The notes under the pieces: model-generated
What the model saw: only the letters and a program-made list of their open reading frames with translations
What the model was told of the DNA's origin: nothing
The model's database searches: none
Shown here: positions 50,083 to 59,824 of the stretch, piece after piece
How positions within the stretch are numbered: position 1 is the stretch's first letter
How the letters are laid out: the number at the start of each line of letters is the position of its first letter
Assembly (NCBI GenBank): GCA_963748545.1
Contig: CAVVJO010000053.1
Coordinates: 62,001 to 126,000, forward strand
Source of the DNA: Roseiarcus sp963748545
GTDB taxonomy: Bacteria; Pseudomonadota; Alphaproteobacteria; Rhizobiales; Beijerinckiaceae
Reading direction: 5' to 3'
Length of the DNA stretch: 64,000 nucleotides
Position numbers and translations under genes: made by a program

Positions 50083-52866
50083 GTGTTCGCGCTCCCGCTC
50101 GCCTTCGCCGCCCCCGCCGTTCTGGTGGCGCTCGCCGGCCTCGGCGCGCTCTACTACCTCCTGCGCGTCACGCCCCCGACCCCGCGCCGCACGCTGTTTC
50201 CGCCGATGCGGCTCCTGCTGGGCCTGGTGGCGAAGGAGAACGAACCGGCGAGAACGCCATGGCCCGTTCTGGCGCTGCGCCTCGGCGTGGCGGCCTTGAT
50301 CATTTTCGCCATGGCCCTGCCCCTGTGGCGCAGCCTCTCGACCCTGGTCGGATCCGGGCCTCTGCTCGTTCTGATCGACGACGGCTGGCCGGCTGCGCCG
50401 ACGTTTGAGAAGCGAATCGAGTTCGCAAGACAGCAGACGGCGGCGGCGGCGCGGGCGGGACGAACGGTCGCGGTCAAGGCGATGTCGGATGGCGGGCGCG
50501 AGATCCTTCCGCTCGGCGCCGACGAAATCGACGGTCGGCTTCGCTCGCTGGCGCCACAGCCGTATTCGCCGTCCCGCGAGGCTGCGCTGCCGGCGATCAA
50601 GCGGTTCGTGGCCGAGCACGCCGGGGCGGACGTCCTCTGGATCGCGGACGGGGTCGAGTTGGGCGGGGCCGGCGCCTTCGCTGGCCAGCTCTCCCGCCTC
50701 GTCCACACCGTCGACGTCGTCACCGACGGAACCGGCGCGCGCGCCGTGGCCGGCGCCGAAAACAAATCAGGGTCGCTAAAGGCGCGGCTTGTCCGCTCCA
50801 GCGCATCGGCCCCGGCAAGCGGCGTCGCCCGCGCGCTCAACTCTCAGGGACGCGAGATCGGCCGCACGCCCTTCGACTTCGCAGCGAACCTCGCCGTCGA
50901 CGTCCGTTTCGACCTGCCGGTCGAGTTGCGCAACGAGGCGCAGAGGATCGTGATCGAAGGCGACCGATCAGCCGGCGCCGTCTGGCTCGTCGACGACCGC
51001 TCGCACAGGCGCCGGGTTGCGATCGCTTCCGGAACCAGCGCGGATTCGGCGCAGCCGCTGATCGCTCCGAACTATTACCTCAAGCGCGCGCTCGAGCCGT
51101 TCGCCGACGTCAGCGAGTGGCGCGATTCGGCGAGCGACCCGATCGTGTCCCTGCTGGCGGAAAAGCCGTCCGTGCTCGCGCTCGCCGACATGAGCGTGGC
51201 GCCGGGTCCCGAGCGGGACGCAATCGAGCGCTTTCTCGACGATGGCGGCGTCCTGGTCCGGTTTGCCGGCGCCCGTCTCGCCGCCGGCGACGACGACCTG
51301 ACGCCGACCGCACTGCGGCGGGGCGGGCGAACGCTGGGCGGCGCGCTGTCGTGGGAAACGCCGAAACATGTCGCCCCGTTCGAGAAGGGCAGTCCCTTTT
51401 TCGGCCTCGCCGCGCCGGACGAGGTGACGGTCACGCGGCAGGTCCTGGCGGAGCCCGAGGAGGGACTCGCCGAGAAGACCTGGGCGCGTCTTGCCGACGG
51501 CACCCCGCTGGTCACGGCGGCGCGGCGCGGCAAGGGTCTCATCGTCCTCTTCCACGTGACGGCCGACACCACCTGGTCCAATCTTCCGCTCTCGGGGCTG
51601 TTCGTCGACATGTTGCGCCGCGTGGTGGCGGAGGCGGGCTCGCCCGCGGCCGCGACCGACGCGCAAGGCGCGCGCGGCGGCCACACCGCGACGATTCCGC
51701 CCTGGCGAACGCTGAACGGCTTCGGCGCGCTCGGGGTCCCGCCCGCCCAGGCCCAACCGATCGGCGCCGACTTCTCCGGCGTCGGCGACGCCACGCATCC
51801 GCCGGGTCTTTACGGCGCGGCCAATTCGCTCAGCGCCGTCAACGCGCTGGCGGCGGGGGCGACGCTCGCCCCGGCCGCCTATGGCCAGCTCAAGGTGCGT
51901 TCTGGCGTTCTCGAAGCCCCGCCCGCCGTCGACCTGCGCGCCTGGCTGCTGCCGCTCGCTCTTATCGGCCTGATGATCGACGCGCTTGTTTCGCTCTGGA
52001 TCGGCCGGACTTGGCGGCCTGGTCATCGCGGCGCCATCGCCGTGATCGCGCTTGCGGCCGCGCTCGGGACCGTTTCGATTCCGAACGCGGGCCGGGCGGC
52101 CGAGGCCGCGATCAGCGCCCGCGACATGGACTCGGCGCTCTCCGCCCGGCTCGCTTATGTCGCCACCGGCAATTCGACGGTCGATGAGACCTCGCGGCTC
52201 GGCCTCGCCGCGCTGACGCGCGTTCTGTCCGATCGGACCTCGGCCGAGCTTGCCGAACCCATCGCCGTGGACCCGTCGCGAGACGAACTCGCCTTCTATC
52301 CGCTCATCTACTGGCCGATCGTCGCGCGGCAGCCCCAGCCGTCGCCGCAGGCGCGGACCCGTCTCGCCGCCTATATGAAAAATGGCGGAACGGTGCTGTT
52401 CGACACCCGCGACGCCCTGACCTCGAGCCCCGGCGGCCCCCCAACCCCGGAAGCCCTCTGGTTGCGCGCGCTGCTCGACGGCGTCGACGTGCCCGCGCTC
52501 GAGCCCGCCCCGCGCGATCATGTGCTGACCAAGACCTTCTACCTGCTCGACCGAATCGTCGGCCGCACCGCGATCGGTCAGACCTGGGTCGAAGCGCTGC
52601 CTGCGCCCGATCCCAATGATCGGACCCAGCGGCCGGTCCGCGCCGGCGACAGCGTGTCGCCGATCATCATCGTCTCCGACGATCTCGCCGGAGGCTGGGC
52701 GACCGACGCCCAGGGACGGCCGCTCTACCCGCTCATTCCCGGCGGCGCGCGCCAGCGGGAGCTCGCGCTCCGCAGCGGCGTCAACATCGTCATGTACACG
52801 CTCACCGGGAACTACAAGGCCGATCAGGTTCACGCCAAGGACATCATCGAAAGGCTGACGCGGTGA
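50083..52866 (+). CDS. BatA/DUF4159 domain membrane protein
   Basis: A 927-residue protein. The N-terminus has a BatA-type pair of helices (LAFAAPAVLVALAGLGALYY; LRVTPPTPRRTLFPPMRLLL), a vWA-like domain follows (LLVLIDDGWPAAP), a central membrane segment lies near residues 625-665, and the C-terminal DUF4159 domain contains LAFYPLIYWPIVARQPQPSP, YMKNGGTVLFDTRD and LTKTFYLLDRIVGRTAIG. GTG start at 50083, five bases after the DUF58 stop. The DUF4159 half is a glutamine-amidotransferase-like fold without catalytic residues. Function unknown. Confidence 0.88.
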   Translation: MFALPLAFAAPAVLVALAGLGALYYLLRVTPPTPRRTLFPPMRLLLGLVAKENEPARTPWPVLALRLGVAALIIFAMALPLWRSLSTLVGSGPLLVLIDDGWPAAPTFEKRIEFARQQTAAAARAGRTVAVKAMSDGGREILPLGADEIDGRLRSLAPQPYSPSREAALPAIKRFVAEHAGADVLWIADGVELGGAGAFAGQLSRLVHTVDVVTDGTGARAVAGAENKSGSLKARLVRSSASAPASGVARALNSQGREIGRTPFDFAANLAVDVRFDLPVELRNEAQRIVIEGDRSAGAVWLVDDRSHRRRVAIASGTSADSAQPLIAPNYYLKRALEPFADVSEWRDSASDPIVSLLAEKPSVLALADMSVAPGPERDAIERFLDDGGVLVRFAGARLAAGDDDLTPTALRRGGRTLGGALSWETPKHVAPFEKGSPFFGLAAPDEVTVTRQVLAEPEEGLAEKTWARLADGTPLVTAARRGKGLIVLFHVTADTTWSNLPLSGLFVDMLRRVVAEAGSPAAATDAQGARGGHTATIPPWRTLNGFGALGVPPAQAQPIGADFSGVGDATHPPGLYGAANSLSAVNALAAGATLAPAAYGQLKVRSGVLEAPPAVDLRAWLLPLALIGLMIDALVSLWIGRTWRPGHRGAIAVIALAAALGTVSIPNAGRAAEAAISARDMDSALSARLAYVATGNSTVDETSRLGLAALTRVLSDRTSAELAEPIAVDPSRDELAFYPLIYWPIVARQPQPSPQARTRLAAYMKNGGTVLFDTRDALTSSPGGPPTPEALWLRALLDGVDVPALEPAPRDHVLTKTFYLLDRIVGRTAIGQTWVEALPAPDPNDRTQRPVRAGDSVSPIIIVSDDLAGGWATDAQGRPLYPLIPGGARQRELALRSGVNIVMYTLTGNYKADQVHAKDIIERLTR

Positions 52867-54968
52867 CGTCCTGGTCGATCGATTTCGCGCCGCTGGTTCC
52901 CCACTGGGTCCTCTACGGTCTGACCGCCGCGGCGGCGCTCGTCGCCGTCGCGCTGATTTGGCGCGGCGCGCGCGGCGCGTGGCTCCGTTCGCTGGCGTTC
53001 GGCCTTGCGCTTCTTGGACTGTGCGATCCGCGCCTCGTCCAGGAGAGCCGCCGTCCGCTCAAGGATGTGGTCGCGGTGGTGGTCGACCGCTCGGAAAGCA
53101 ATACGATCGGCGGACGGAGCGCCCAGACCGACAAGACCCGGGACGAGGTCGAGGCGCGCCTCAAGGCGCTGGGCGATGTCGACCTGCGCGTGGTCGAAAC
53201 CTCGCGCGAGGACTCCGACACGGAGGGCACGCGGCTGTTCGCCGCCTTGCGCGACGCGCTCTCCGACGCTCCGCCCGAGCGGGTCGGCGCCGCCGTCCTG
53301 ATCACCGACGGCGACCCGCACGACATCCCCGGCAGCGCCGCCGCCCTCGGATTCGACGCGCCGCTGCATGCTCTGATCACCGGCCACCCGGGCGAGCGTC
53401 AGCGCCGGATCGAGCTGATCGAGGCGCCTCGCTACGGCATTGTCGGCAAGGACCAGATCATCGCCGCGCGCATCCTCGACAGCGCGGATCACGGCGAGCC
53501 GGTCAAGCTGACCGTGCGCCGGGACGGTCAGACGATCGGCGCGATCGACGCCCACGTCGGCCAGCGGGTCGAGGTGAAGGCGCCGATCGAGCATGCCGGC
53601 GTCAATGTGATCGAGCTCGAGATCGCGCCGGTCGCCGATGAACTCGCGACCGACGGCGACCGGGCCGTGATCAACATCGACGGCGTGCGCGACAAGCTCA
53701 GGGTCTTGCTCGTCTCGGGCAAGCCCCATCCGGGCGAACGGATGTGGCGCAACCTCCTGAAATCGGACGCCAACGTCGACCTCGTCCACTTCACCATCCT
53801 GCGCCCGCCGGAGAAGGGCGGCGACGGCGTGCCGATCAACGAACTGTCGCTGATCGCCTTCCCGGTCGCGGACCTCTTTGGGCGAAAGATCAAGGACTTC
53901 GACCTGATCATCTTCGACCGCTACGCGCAGCAGGCGATCCTGCCCTATACCTACCTCGAGAACATCGTGGACTACGTCCGCAACGGCGGCGCCCTGCTGA
54001 TGGCCGAGGGCCCGGAATACGCGACCCCCGACGGGCTGTTCTACTCGCCCCTTGGCGCGATTGCGCCGGCGGAGCCCAGTGGGAACGACCTCGAGGCGCC
54101 TTTCCGGGCGCAGACGCCGGAGCTGGGGCTGCGCCATCCGGTCACGCGCGGGCTTCTCGGCGCCGAGGAGGGCGACAAGCCGCCGACCTGGGGCCGATGG
54201 TTCCGCCTCGTCGGCGCCAAGGCGACCGACGGACAGACGGTGATGACGGGGCCCGACAACCGGCCGCTGCTCGTGCTGTCGCAAGTCGACAAGGGCCGGG
54301 TCGGACTCCTGCTCAGCGACCAGATGTGGCTCTGGGCGCGCGGCTACGACGGCGGCGGCCCCTATCTCGACCTTTTGCGCCGGACGGCCCACTGGCTGAT
54401 GAAGGAGCCCGAACTCGAGGAAGAGGCGCTGCGCGCCAGCGCCCGCGGCCATGTCGTCACCGTCGAGCGCCAGAGCGTCAGCGGCGAGGCCCGCGATACG
54501 TTCCTGACGGGGCCGGACGGCGTCAAGACCAAGCTTGCGCTTCAACCCGTCGCGCCGGGCCTCACCCGAGCGCAGGCGACCGTCGATCGGTTCGGGCTTT
54601 ACCGGGCCGACGACGGCGCGCATGTCGCGCTGGTGAACGTCGGCCCCGAGAACCCGCTCGAGATGCGCGACGTCGTCTCGACGCTGGATAAAATGCGCCC
54701 GCTTGCCGAGGCGACGGGAGGCTCCGTCCGCCGGCTGTCCGCCACGAAAGCCGACGACGTCGACGTTCCGCGAATCGTCAGCCTGAACCCCGCGCCGAGC
54801 TATTCCGGCGCCGACTTCATCGGAATCAAGCGGACCGGCGCGAGCGAACTGATCGGGGCGCGCTCGACCTCGCTCGCCTCGGGCTTCTTCGGGCTGGCGC
54901 TGCTGCTCGGCGCGGTGATCGCCGGCTGGCTCTCGGAGGCGGGACGGTTCGAGCGCCGCAGGTCGTGA
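52863..54968 (+). CDS. large membrane protein with glutamine-amidotransferase-like domain, MoxR operon
   Basis: A 701-residue protein with two N-terminal helices (WVLYGLTAAAALVAVALIWR; WLRSLAFGLALLGLCDPRL), a vWA-like strand VVAVVVDRSESNTIGGR, and a class I amidotransferase-like region (LRVLLVSGKPHPGERMWRNL; NIVDYVRNGGALLMAEGPEY). One helix lies near the C-terminus (GFFGLALLLGAVIAGWL). No catalytic Cys is apparent. The GTG start overlaps the preceding stop as GTGA. This four-gene set is conserved in alphaproteobacteria. Confidence 0.85.
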   Translation: MTSWSIDFAPLVPHWVLYGLTAAAALVAVALIWRGARGAWLRSLAFGLALLGLCDPRLVQESRRPLKDVVAVVVDRSESNTIGGRSAQTDKTRDEVEARLKALGDVDLRVVETSREDSDTEGTRLFAALRDALSDAPPERVGAAVLITDGDPHDIPGSAAALGFDAPLHALITGHPGERQRRIELIEAPRYGIVGKDQIIAARILDSADHGEPVKLTVRRDGQTIGAIDAHVGQRVEVKAPIEHAGVNVIELEIAPVADELATDGDRAVINIDGVRDKLRVLLVSGKPHPGERMWRNLLKSDANVDLVHFTILRPPEKGGDGVPINELSLIAFPVADLFGRKIKDFDLIIFDRYAQQAILPYTYLENIVDYVRNGGALLMAEGPEYATPDGLFYSPLGAIAPAEPSGNDLEAPFRAQTPELGLRHPVTRGLLGAEEGDKPPTWGRWFRLVGAKATDGQTVMTGPDNRPLLVLSQVDKGRVGLLLSDQMWLWARGYDGGGPYLDLLRRTAHWLMKEPELEEEALRASARGHVVTVERQSVSGEARDTFLTGPDGVKTKLALQPVAPGLTRAQATVDRFGLYRADDGAHVALVNVGPENPLEMRDVVSTLDKMRPLAEATGGSVRRLSATKADDVDVPRIVSLNPAPSYSGADFIGIKRTGASELIGARSTSLASGFFGLALLLGAVIAGWLSEAGRFERRRS

Positions 54969-55059
54969 ACAGGACCCTCGTGAATGAGACGGATGGCGGC
55001 CTTGCCGCTTCCGCGCAGCCGGTCTAGGGAAGGCGAGTTTTGTGGGGAGGACCTGTCCC

Positions 55060-55767
55060 GTGAGAAAAGTCTACGCCGACGCGGACGCAGCGCTTGCCGG
55101 AATCGTCAAGGACGGCATGACCATCATGTCCGGCGGCTTCGGGCTTTGCGGCATCCCGGAGACGCTGATCGAAGCCGTGCGCAAGACCGGCGTGAAGGAT
55201 CTCACGATCGTCTCCAACAACTGCGGCGTCGACGGGATCGGCCTCGGCGTTCTGCTCGAGAGCGGGCAGATCCGGAAGATGATCTCGAGCTACGTCGGCG
55301 AGAACAAGACCTTCGCAAAACTCTATCTGTCGGGCCAGCTCGAGCTGGAGTTCAACCCGCAGGGCACGCTGGCCGAGCGCATTCGCGCCGGCGGCGCCGG
55401 GATTCCGGCCTTCTTCACCAAGACCGGCGTCGGCACGATCGTCGCCGAGGGCAAGGAGATCCGCGACTTCAACAACGAGGCCTATGTGATGGAGTTCGGG
55501 CTGACAGCCGACATCTCCCTCGTCCATGCCTGGAAAGCCGACACCGAAGGCAATCTCGTCTACCGGAAGACGGCGCGGAACTTCAATCCGAACATGGCGA
55601 CCGCCGGCAAGATCACCATCGCCGAGGTCGAACATCTGGTTCAGCCCGGCGAACTCGACCCCGACCAGATCATGACGCCAGGCGTGTTCGTGCATCGCAT
55701 CGTTCACGCGCAGAACGCCAAGAAACACATCGAGCAGCGCACGACGCGCAAGCGCGACGCAGCCTGA
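55060..55767 (+). CDS. scoA: 3-oxoacid CoA-transferase subunit A
   Basis: Alpha subunit of succinyl-CoA:3-ketoacid CoA-transferase, which activates acetoacetate; 235 residues. Typical segments: GMTIMSGGFGLCGIPETLIE, LTIVSNNCGVDGIGLGVLLE, ENKTFAKLYLSGQLELEFNP and GGAGIPAFFTKTGVGTIVAE. GTG start at 55060 with a GGGGAGGA Shine-Dalgarno. It lies 10 bp before subunit B. With the PHA depolymerase 2.6 kb away it fits ketone-body/PHB turnover. Confidence 0.93.
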   Translation: MRKVYADADAALAGIVKDGMTIMSGGFGLCGIPETLIEAVRKTGVKDLTIVSNNCGVDGIGLGVLLESGQIRKMISSYVGENKTFAKLYLSGQLELEFNPQGTLAERIRAGGAGIPAFFTKTGVGTIVAEGKEIRDFNNEAYVMEFGLTADISLVHAWKADTEGNLVYRKTARNFNPNMATAGKITIAEVEHLVQPGELDPDQIMTPGVFVHRIVHAQNAKKHIEQRTTRKRDAA

Positions 55768-55777
55768 GGAGCCCGCT

Positions 55778-56422
55778 ATGGCCTGGACCCGCGAAGAGAT
55801 GGCGGCCCGCGCCGCCAAGGAGCTGAAGGACGGCTTCTACGTCAACCTCGGCATCGGCATCCCGACGCTGGTTTCGAACTTCATTCCCGCGGGCATGACG
55901 GTCGCGCTGCAGAGCGAGAACGGCATGCTCGGGATGGGTCCCTTCCCTTATGAGGGCGACGAGGACCCCGACCTCATCAACGCCGGCAAGCAGACCGTCA
56001 CGGAATTGCCGACGACCAGTTTCTTCTCCAGCGCCAATTCCTTTGCGATGATCCGCGGCGGCCACATCGATCTGGCGATCCTCGGGGCGATGCAGGTCTC
56101 GGAAACCGGCGACCTCGCGAATTGGATGATCCCGGGCAAGATGGTCAAGGGCATGGGCGGGGCGATGGACCTCGTCGCCGGCGTCAAGAAGATCGTGGTG
56201 GTGATGGAGCATTCCGCCAAGGATGGCCCGAAGCTCCTGCACCATTGCGAGTTGCCGCTGACCGGCGCCAAGGTCGTCGACCTCGTCATCACCGACCTCG
56301 GCGTTTTCACGATCGACAAGCACGGCTATCGCGGCATGGCGCTGATCGAAGTGGCGCCCGGCGTCACGCTCGACGAGATTGCCGCAAAGACGCAAGCCTC
56401 GTACCGGGTCGCGATCGACTGA
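55778..56422 (+). CDS. scoB: 3-oxoacid CoA-transferase subunit B
   Basis: Beta subunit, 214 residues, with the catalytic Glu in VALQSENGMLGMGPFPYEGD. Further marks: GFYVNLGIGIPTLVSNFIP, HIDLAILGAMQVSETGDLAN and VVVMEHSAKDGPKLLHHCEL. Intact and of standard length. Confidence 0.95.
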   Translation: MAWTREEMAARAAKELKDGFYVNLGIGIPTLVSNFIPAGMTVALQSENGMLGMGPFPYEGDEDPDLINAGKQTVTELPTTSFFSSANSFAMIRGGHIDLAILGAMQVSETGDLANWMIPGKMVKGMGGAMDLVAGVKKIVVVMEHSAKDGPKLLHHCELPLTGAKVVDLVITDLGVFTIDKHGYRGMALIEVAPGVTLDEIAAKTQASYRVAID

Positions 56423-56581
56423 GCGGGGGGCTTTCGCCTCCCCAGTCCGAATGGCCGGGTTGACCCGGCCCTACAACGTCCTCCGTTGTGGCGCGCGCGG
56501 TTGGCGGCCCGCGATGACGACCGCCGTTCCGAACGCCCCAAAAAAATCCGCACGCCGATCCTTGCGCGGTCATTTCTCCGA

Positions 56582-56612
56582 TATATCTTTACTCAAGACA
56601 TATCTTAGATGT
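56582..56612 (+). promoter_or_regulatory. candidate operator of the PadR regulator
   Basis: TATATCTT (56582-56589), spacer TACTC, AAGACATA (56595-56602) form a near-perfect dyad, and the right arm overlaps a further half-site TCTTAG. It lies 26-56 bp upstream of the ATG at 56638, in an AT-rich pocket. Similar TATCTT/AAGATA dyads are bound by PadR/YqjI-type repressors, so autoregulation is likely. Confidence 0.5.
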
Positions 56613-56637
56613 GTCCCAAGGAACCCGGAGTTCAACA

Positions 56638-57204
56638 ATGTTCCATCGTCACTTTGAGGAATACGTCCGCCACGGTCGCCATGGCGGTTTCGGCCAAGGG
56701 CCGTTTGCCTGGGGCCGCAGAGGCGGCGGGTTCGGTCCGCGCGAGGGCCGGATGTTCGACGGCGGCGAGCTGAAGCTCGTCATCCTGGCGCTGATCGCGG
56801 AAAAGCCGCGCTACGGCTACGAGGTGATCAAGGAGCTTTCCGAACGCGTCGGCGGCGACTATTCGCCGAGCCCCGGCGTCGTCTATCCGACGCTCACGCT
56901 GCTCGAGGAGATGGGCTACGCCAAGGCGAGTCAGGACGAGCAGGGCCGCAAGCTCTACACGGTCACGCCCGACGGCGAGAAGCAGCTTGCCGACAATCAG
57001 CCCCAGATCGACGCCATCTTCGCGCGCTTCAGCGAACGCGAAGAGGCGATGGGGCGCGGCGGCATCGGCTCGGTCATTCGCGCCTCGATGAACCTGCGCG
57101 CCGCCACGCGTCTGCGGCTCCGCTCCCGCCCCGCTACGCCGGAGCAGGTCCAGGCGATTGTCGACGCCCTCGACGAGGCGGCCAAGACCATCGAGCGGAT
57201 CTGA
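56638..57204 (+). CDS. PadR family transcriptional regulator, YqjI-like
   Basis: A 188-residue regulator. The N-terminal 40 residues are Gly/His/Arg-rich (MFHRHFEEYVRHGRHGGFGQ), followed by a PadR winged helix: ELKLVILALIAEKPRYGYEV, IKELSERVGGDYSPSPGVVY, PTLTLLEEMGYAKASQDEQG; a helical C-terminus completes it. The layout matches E. coli YqjI (NfeR), an iron/nickel-responsive repressor whose His-rich head binds metal. Here four His could do so, but there are no Cys. No siderophore-reductase gene is adjacent. Confidence 0.85.
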   Translation: MFHRHFEEYVRHGRHGGFGQGPFAWGRRGGGFGPREGRMFDGGELKLVILALIAEKPRYGYEVIKELSERVGGDYSPSPGVVYPTLTLLEEMGYAKASQDEQGRKLYTVTPDGEKQLADNQPQIDAIFARFSEREEAMGRGGIGSVIRASMNLRAATRLRLRSRPATPEQVQAIVDALDEAAKTIERI

Positions 57205-57424
57205 GGGGAAAGGCGCCCAGCACGACGCCCCGGCGCCACGGTCGCGGCCGGCGCAACGAGCCCGCGCCGTCCGCGGCCAGCCAAGCCAAGGTTGGCTCGC
57301 TGCGGCGTCGCCGGCGATTGCGCTTGCCCCGTTCGTCTCGCCGCCGTAGGGCTTCGACCGTCGAGCCGCCGCGCGGGGTCCTCGAATCGCCTCGCGGAGA
57401 GCCGCCCTGGCGCTCGGAGGGACG

Positions 57425-58150
57425 ATGGAGCGAGATACCGATCAGGACTGGGATCACATCGGCCGGTCGCATCCCTACCACGGCGTCCTGGCCAATCCGC
57501 GGTTCCTGAATCCCGGTCCGGAGGACCTGAAGGATTTCTTCGCAAGCGGCGAAGGCGACGTCCAGCATGTTCTCGCCACCCTGACCAACGTCTTTGGTCC
57601 GTTCGAGCCGAAGAGCGCCCTGGACTTCGGCTGCGGCGTGGGGCGCCTGCTCATTCCGCTCGCCCGCCGATGCGGAATCGCCTACGGCGTCGACGTCTCC
57701 GAGCCCATGCTCGAATTGGCCCGGCGGCACGGCCAGGAGGCCGGAGTCGCGTTCGAACTCGGCAGGACGATCCCGACCGACCGTCAATTCGACCTCGTCA
57801 ACAGCATCATCGTCATGCAACACATCCCGCCCGCCCGAGGCTACGGCCTTGTGCGGCAGTTGTGGGCGTCTGTGGCGCCCGGCGGCTGTCTGTCCATGCA
57901 AATCACCGTCTATAAGGATTCTCGCCATACCGGCGAACTCGCGCGCGACCTGAAGGCCTTCGCCTATGACGGCGAGACGGCGTGCAATTTTGCCGAGGGG
58001 ACGGAAGCGCCCGGCGCCATGTCCATGTACGACTACAATCTCAGTCGCGTTTTTGCGCAAATGGCGCTCGAACCCGGCGCACGCGTGTTTCTGGACAAGA
58101 CCGATCACGGCGGCTGCCATGGGTTCTTCATCTACATCCGCAAGACTTGA
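57425..58150 (+). CDS. class I SAM-dependent methyltransferase
   Basis: A 241-residue methyltransferase: SALDFGCGVGRLLIPLARRC (motif I), YGVDVSEPMLELARRHGQEA, FDLVNSIIVMQHIPPARGYG and LWASVAPGGCLSMQITVYKD. The substrate is unknown; small-molecule or lipid methylation is as likely as any. The preceding 220 bp (57205-57424) show nothing I can support. A hairpin follows 12 bp after the stop. Confidence 0.82.
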   Translation: MERDTDQDWDHIGRSHPYHGVLANPRFLNPGPEDLKDFFASGEGDVQHVLATLTNVFGPFEPKSALDFGCGVGRLLIPLARRCGIAYGVDVSEPMLELARRHGQEAGVAFELGRTIPTDRQFDLVNSIIVMQHIPPARGYGLVRQLWASVAPGGCLSMQITVYKDSRHTGELARDLKAFAYDGETACNFAEGTEAPGAMSMYDYNLSRVFAQMALEPGARVFLDKTDHGGCHGFFIYIRKT

Positions 58151-58162
58151 GCCGCCGGCTGG

Positions 58163-58189
58163 TTAAGGCTGCGGTTGCCGCGGCCTTAA
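58163..58189 (+). terminator. hairpin after the methyltransferase gene
   Basis: TTAAGGC (58163-58169) pairs with GCCTTAA (58183-58189), and the inner GCGG/CCGC extends the stem around a TTG loop. No T-run follows, so termination strength is uncertain. Confidence 0.5.
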
Positions 58190-58279
58190 GCCGAGCGCGT
58201 TCGCGGCGGTCGCGCGCCGAAGGAAGCGGTTTTTCAAAGCAGCCTTAGCACAAAGCGCAATTGAAATTGCTGCGCCGCA

Positions 58280-58294
58280 CACCTAATTTAGGTG
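58280..58294 (+). promoter_or_regulatory. palindrome upstream of the PHA depolymerase gene
   Basis: CACCTAATTTAGGTG is a perfect 15-bp palindrome with a central T, 56 bp upstream of the phaZ ATG, where an operator would lie. No regulator is known for it. Confidence 0.4.
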
Positions 58295-58350
58295 ACCGCT
58301 GGGAACGGCACTCATACGGCGATCGAACCAACTGCCGGGGGAACCGCTCG

Positions 58351-59710
58351 ATGTTTCGCAGCTACTCGTACCAGTTCTATGAGATGGCTCATGCCGCGCT
58401 CGCGCCTGCGCGCGCCGTGACGGACGCCACCCATTTCGTGTTCCGTAATCCCTGGAATCCTCTGGCGAACACGACGGTCGGCAAGAATATTTCCGCCGTG
58501 GCCGAGTTGTTCGAGCGGATGACCAGACGATACGGCAAGCCGACGTTCGGGCTCGACGAGATCGAGGTCGACGGCGCGGTCTATCCCATCCTCGAGGACG
58601 TCGTCTGGAGCCGGCCGTTCTGCAACCTGCTGCGGTTTGTCCGGCCCGATTTTCCTCACGCCGAAGACCAGCCGAAGCTCCTGATCGTCGCGCCGATGTC
58701 CGGCCATTACGCGACGCTGTTGCGCGGGACCGTGGAGGAGTTCCTGCCCCACTGCGACGTCTACATCACCGACTGGACGGACGCGCGCATGGTCCCGATG
58801 GCGCTGGGCCCGTTCGAGCTCGACGACTACACCGACTATCTCCGCGAGATCCTCCACCATCTGGGGCCGGGCGTGCATGCGCTGGGCGTCTGTCAGCCTT
58901 CCGTGCCGCTGCTCGCCGCCGTCGCGATCATGGAGGCGAACGACGAACCGAACATCCCCGCCAGCATCACGGTCATGGGCGGCCCGATCGACACCCGACG
59001 CAGCCCGACCGAGGTCAACCTGCTCGCCGAGAAGCGCGGCGTCGAATGGTTCCGCCGCAATGTCCTGCATTCGGTGCCGTTCCCCTACCCGGGTTTCGGA
59101 CGTCAGGTCTATCCGGGGTTCCTGCAGCTTTCGGGCTTCATGGCGATGAACCTCGATCGTCACGTCAACGCGCATCTCGATATGTTCAATCACTTGGTCA
59201 AGAACGACGGCGACTTCCGCGGAAAAACACCGCGATTTCTACGACGAGTACCTGGCCGTGATGGACATGGACGCCGCGTTTTACATGCAGACGATCGAAA
59301 AAGTGTTCGTCCAGCACCTGTTGCCCAAGGGCGAGTTGACCCATCGCGGTCAGCTTGTCGACTGCTCGGCGATCCATCGCTGTGGACTGATGACCGTGGA
59401 GGGCGAGAAGGACGACATCGCCGGGATCGGTCAGACGACTGCGGCGCATGACCTGTGCATCAACATCCCCGCTTCGAAGAAGGTCGATTATCTGCAGTTG
59501 GATGTGGGGCACTACGGCATATTCAACGGCTCGAGGTTCCGCAAAGAGATCGCTCCGCGAATGCGCGAATTCTGGGCGATGATCGATGGGCGGCAGGCCA
59601 AGCATCTCCCCGCCAAGGTCAACGCCGCGAAGAAATCCAACGGGGTCAAAAAGCCCAACGGCGCCGCCCTGATGCCGAAGGCGCCGGAACGCGTGCCGCT
59701 TCCGGCGTAG
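58351..59710 (+). CDS. phaZ: intracellular polyhydroxyalkanoate depolymerase, frameshifted
   Basis: Hydrolyses stored PHB; about 450 residues. ATG 58351 (MFRSYSYQFYEMAHAALAPA). The PHB-depolymerase domain is clear: PKLLIVAPMSGHYATLLRGT, VYITDWTDARMVPMALGPFE, GVHALGVCQPSVPLLAAVAI (nucleophile Cys in GVCQP). An extra T in the TT at 59215-59216 shifts the frame; correcting it gives KHRDFYDEYLAVMDMDAAFY, MQTIEKVFVQHLLPKGELTH, MTVEGEKDDIAGIGQT and a Lys-rich tail ending at 59710. Fits with scoAB for PHB use. Confidence 0.85.
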
Positions 59711-59824
59711 CCGTCTCGAAGCCGGGCGTCGTCGCCCCCGGTCGTTCGATCCATCTATGCCCCTGGTTGTCCCCGGCTCCCGCGGCGCTGTAAGCTCCAT
59801 CTGCACGAAGCGGAGGCGGACGGC

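Noticed and set aside
57205..57424. A gene between the PadR regulator and the methyltransferase
   Set aside because: All frames there are Arg/Pro-rich without a start site or recognisable motif.
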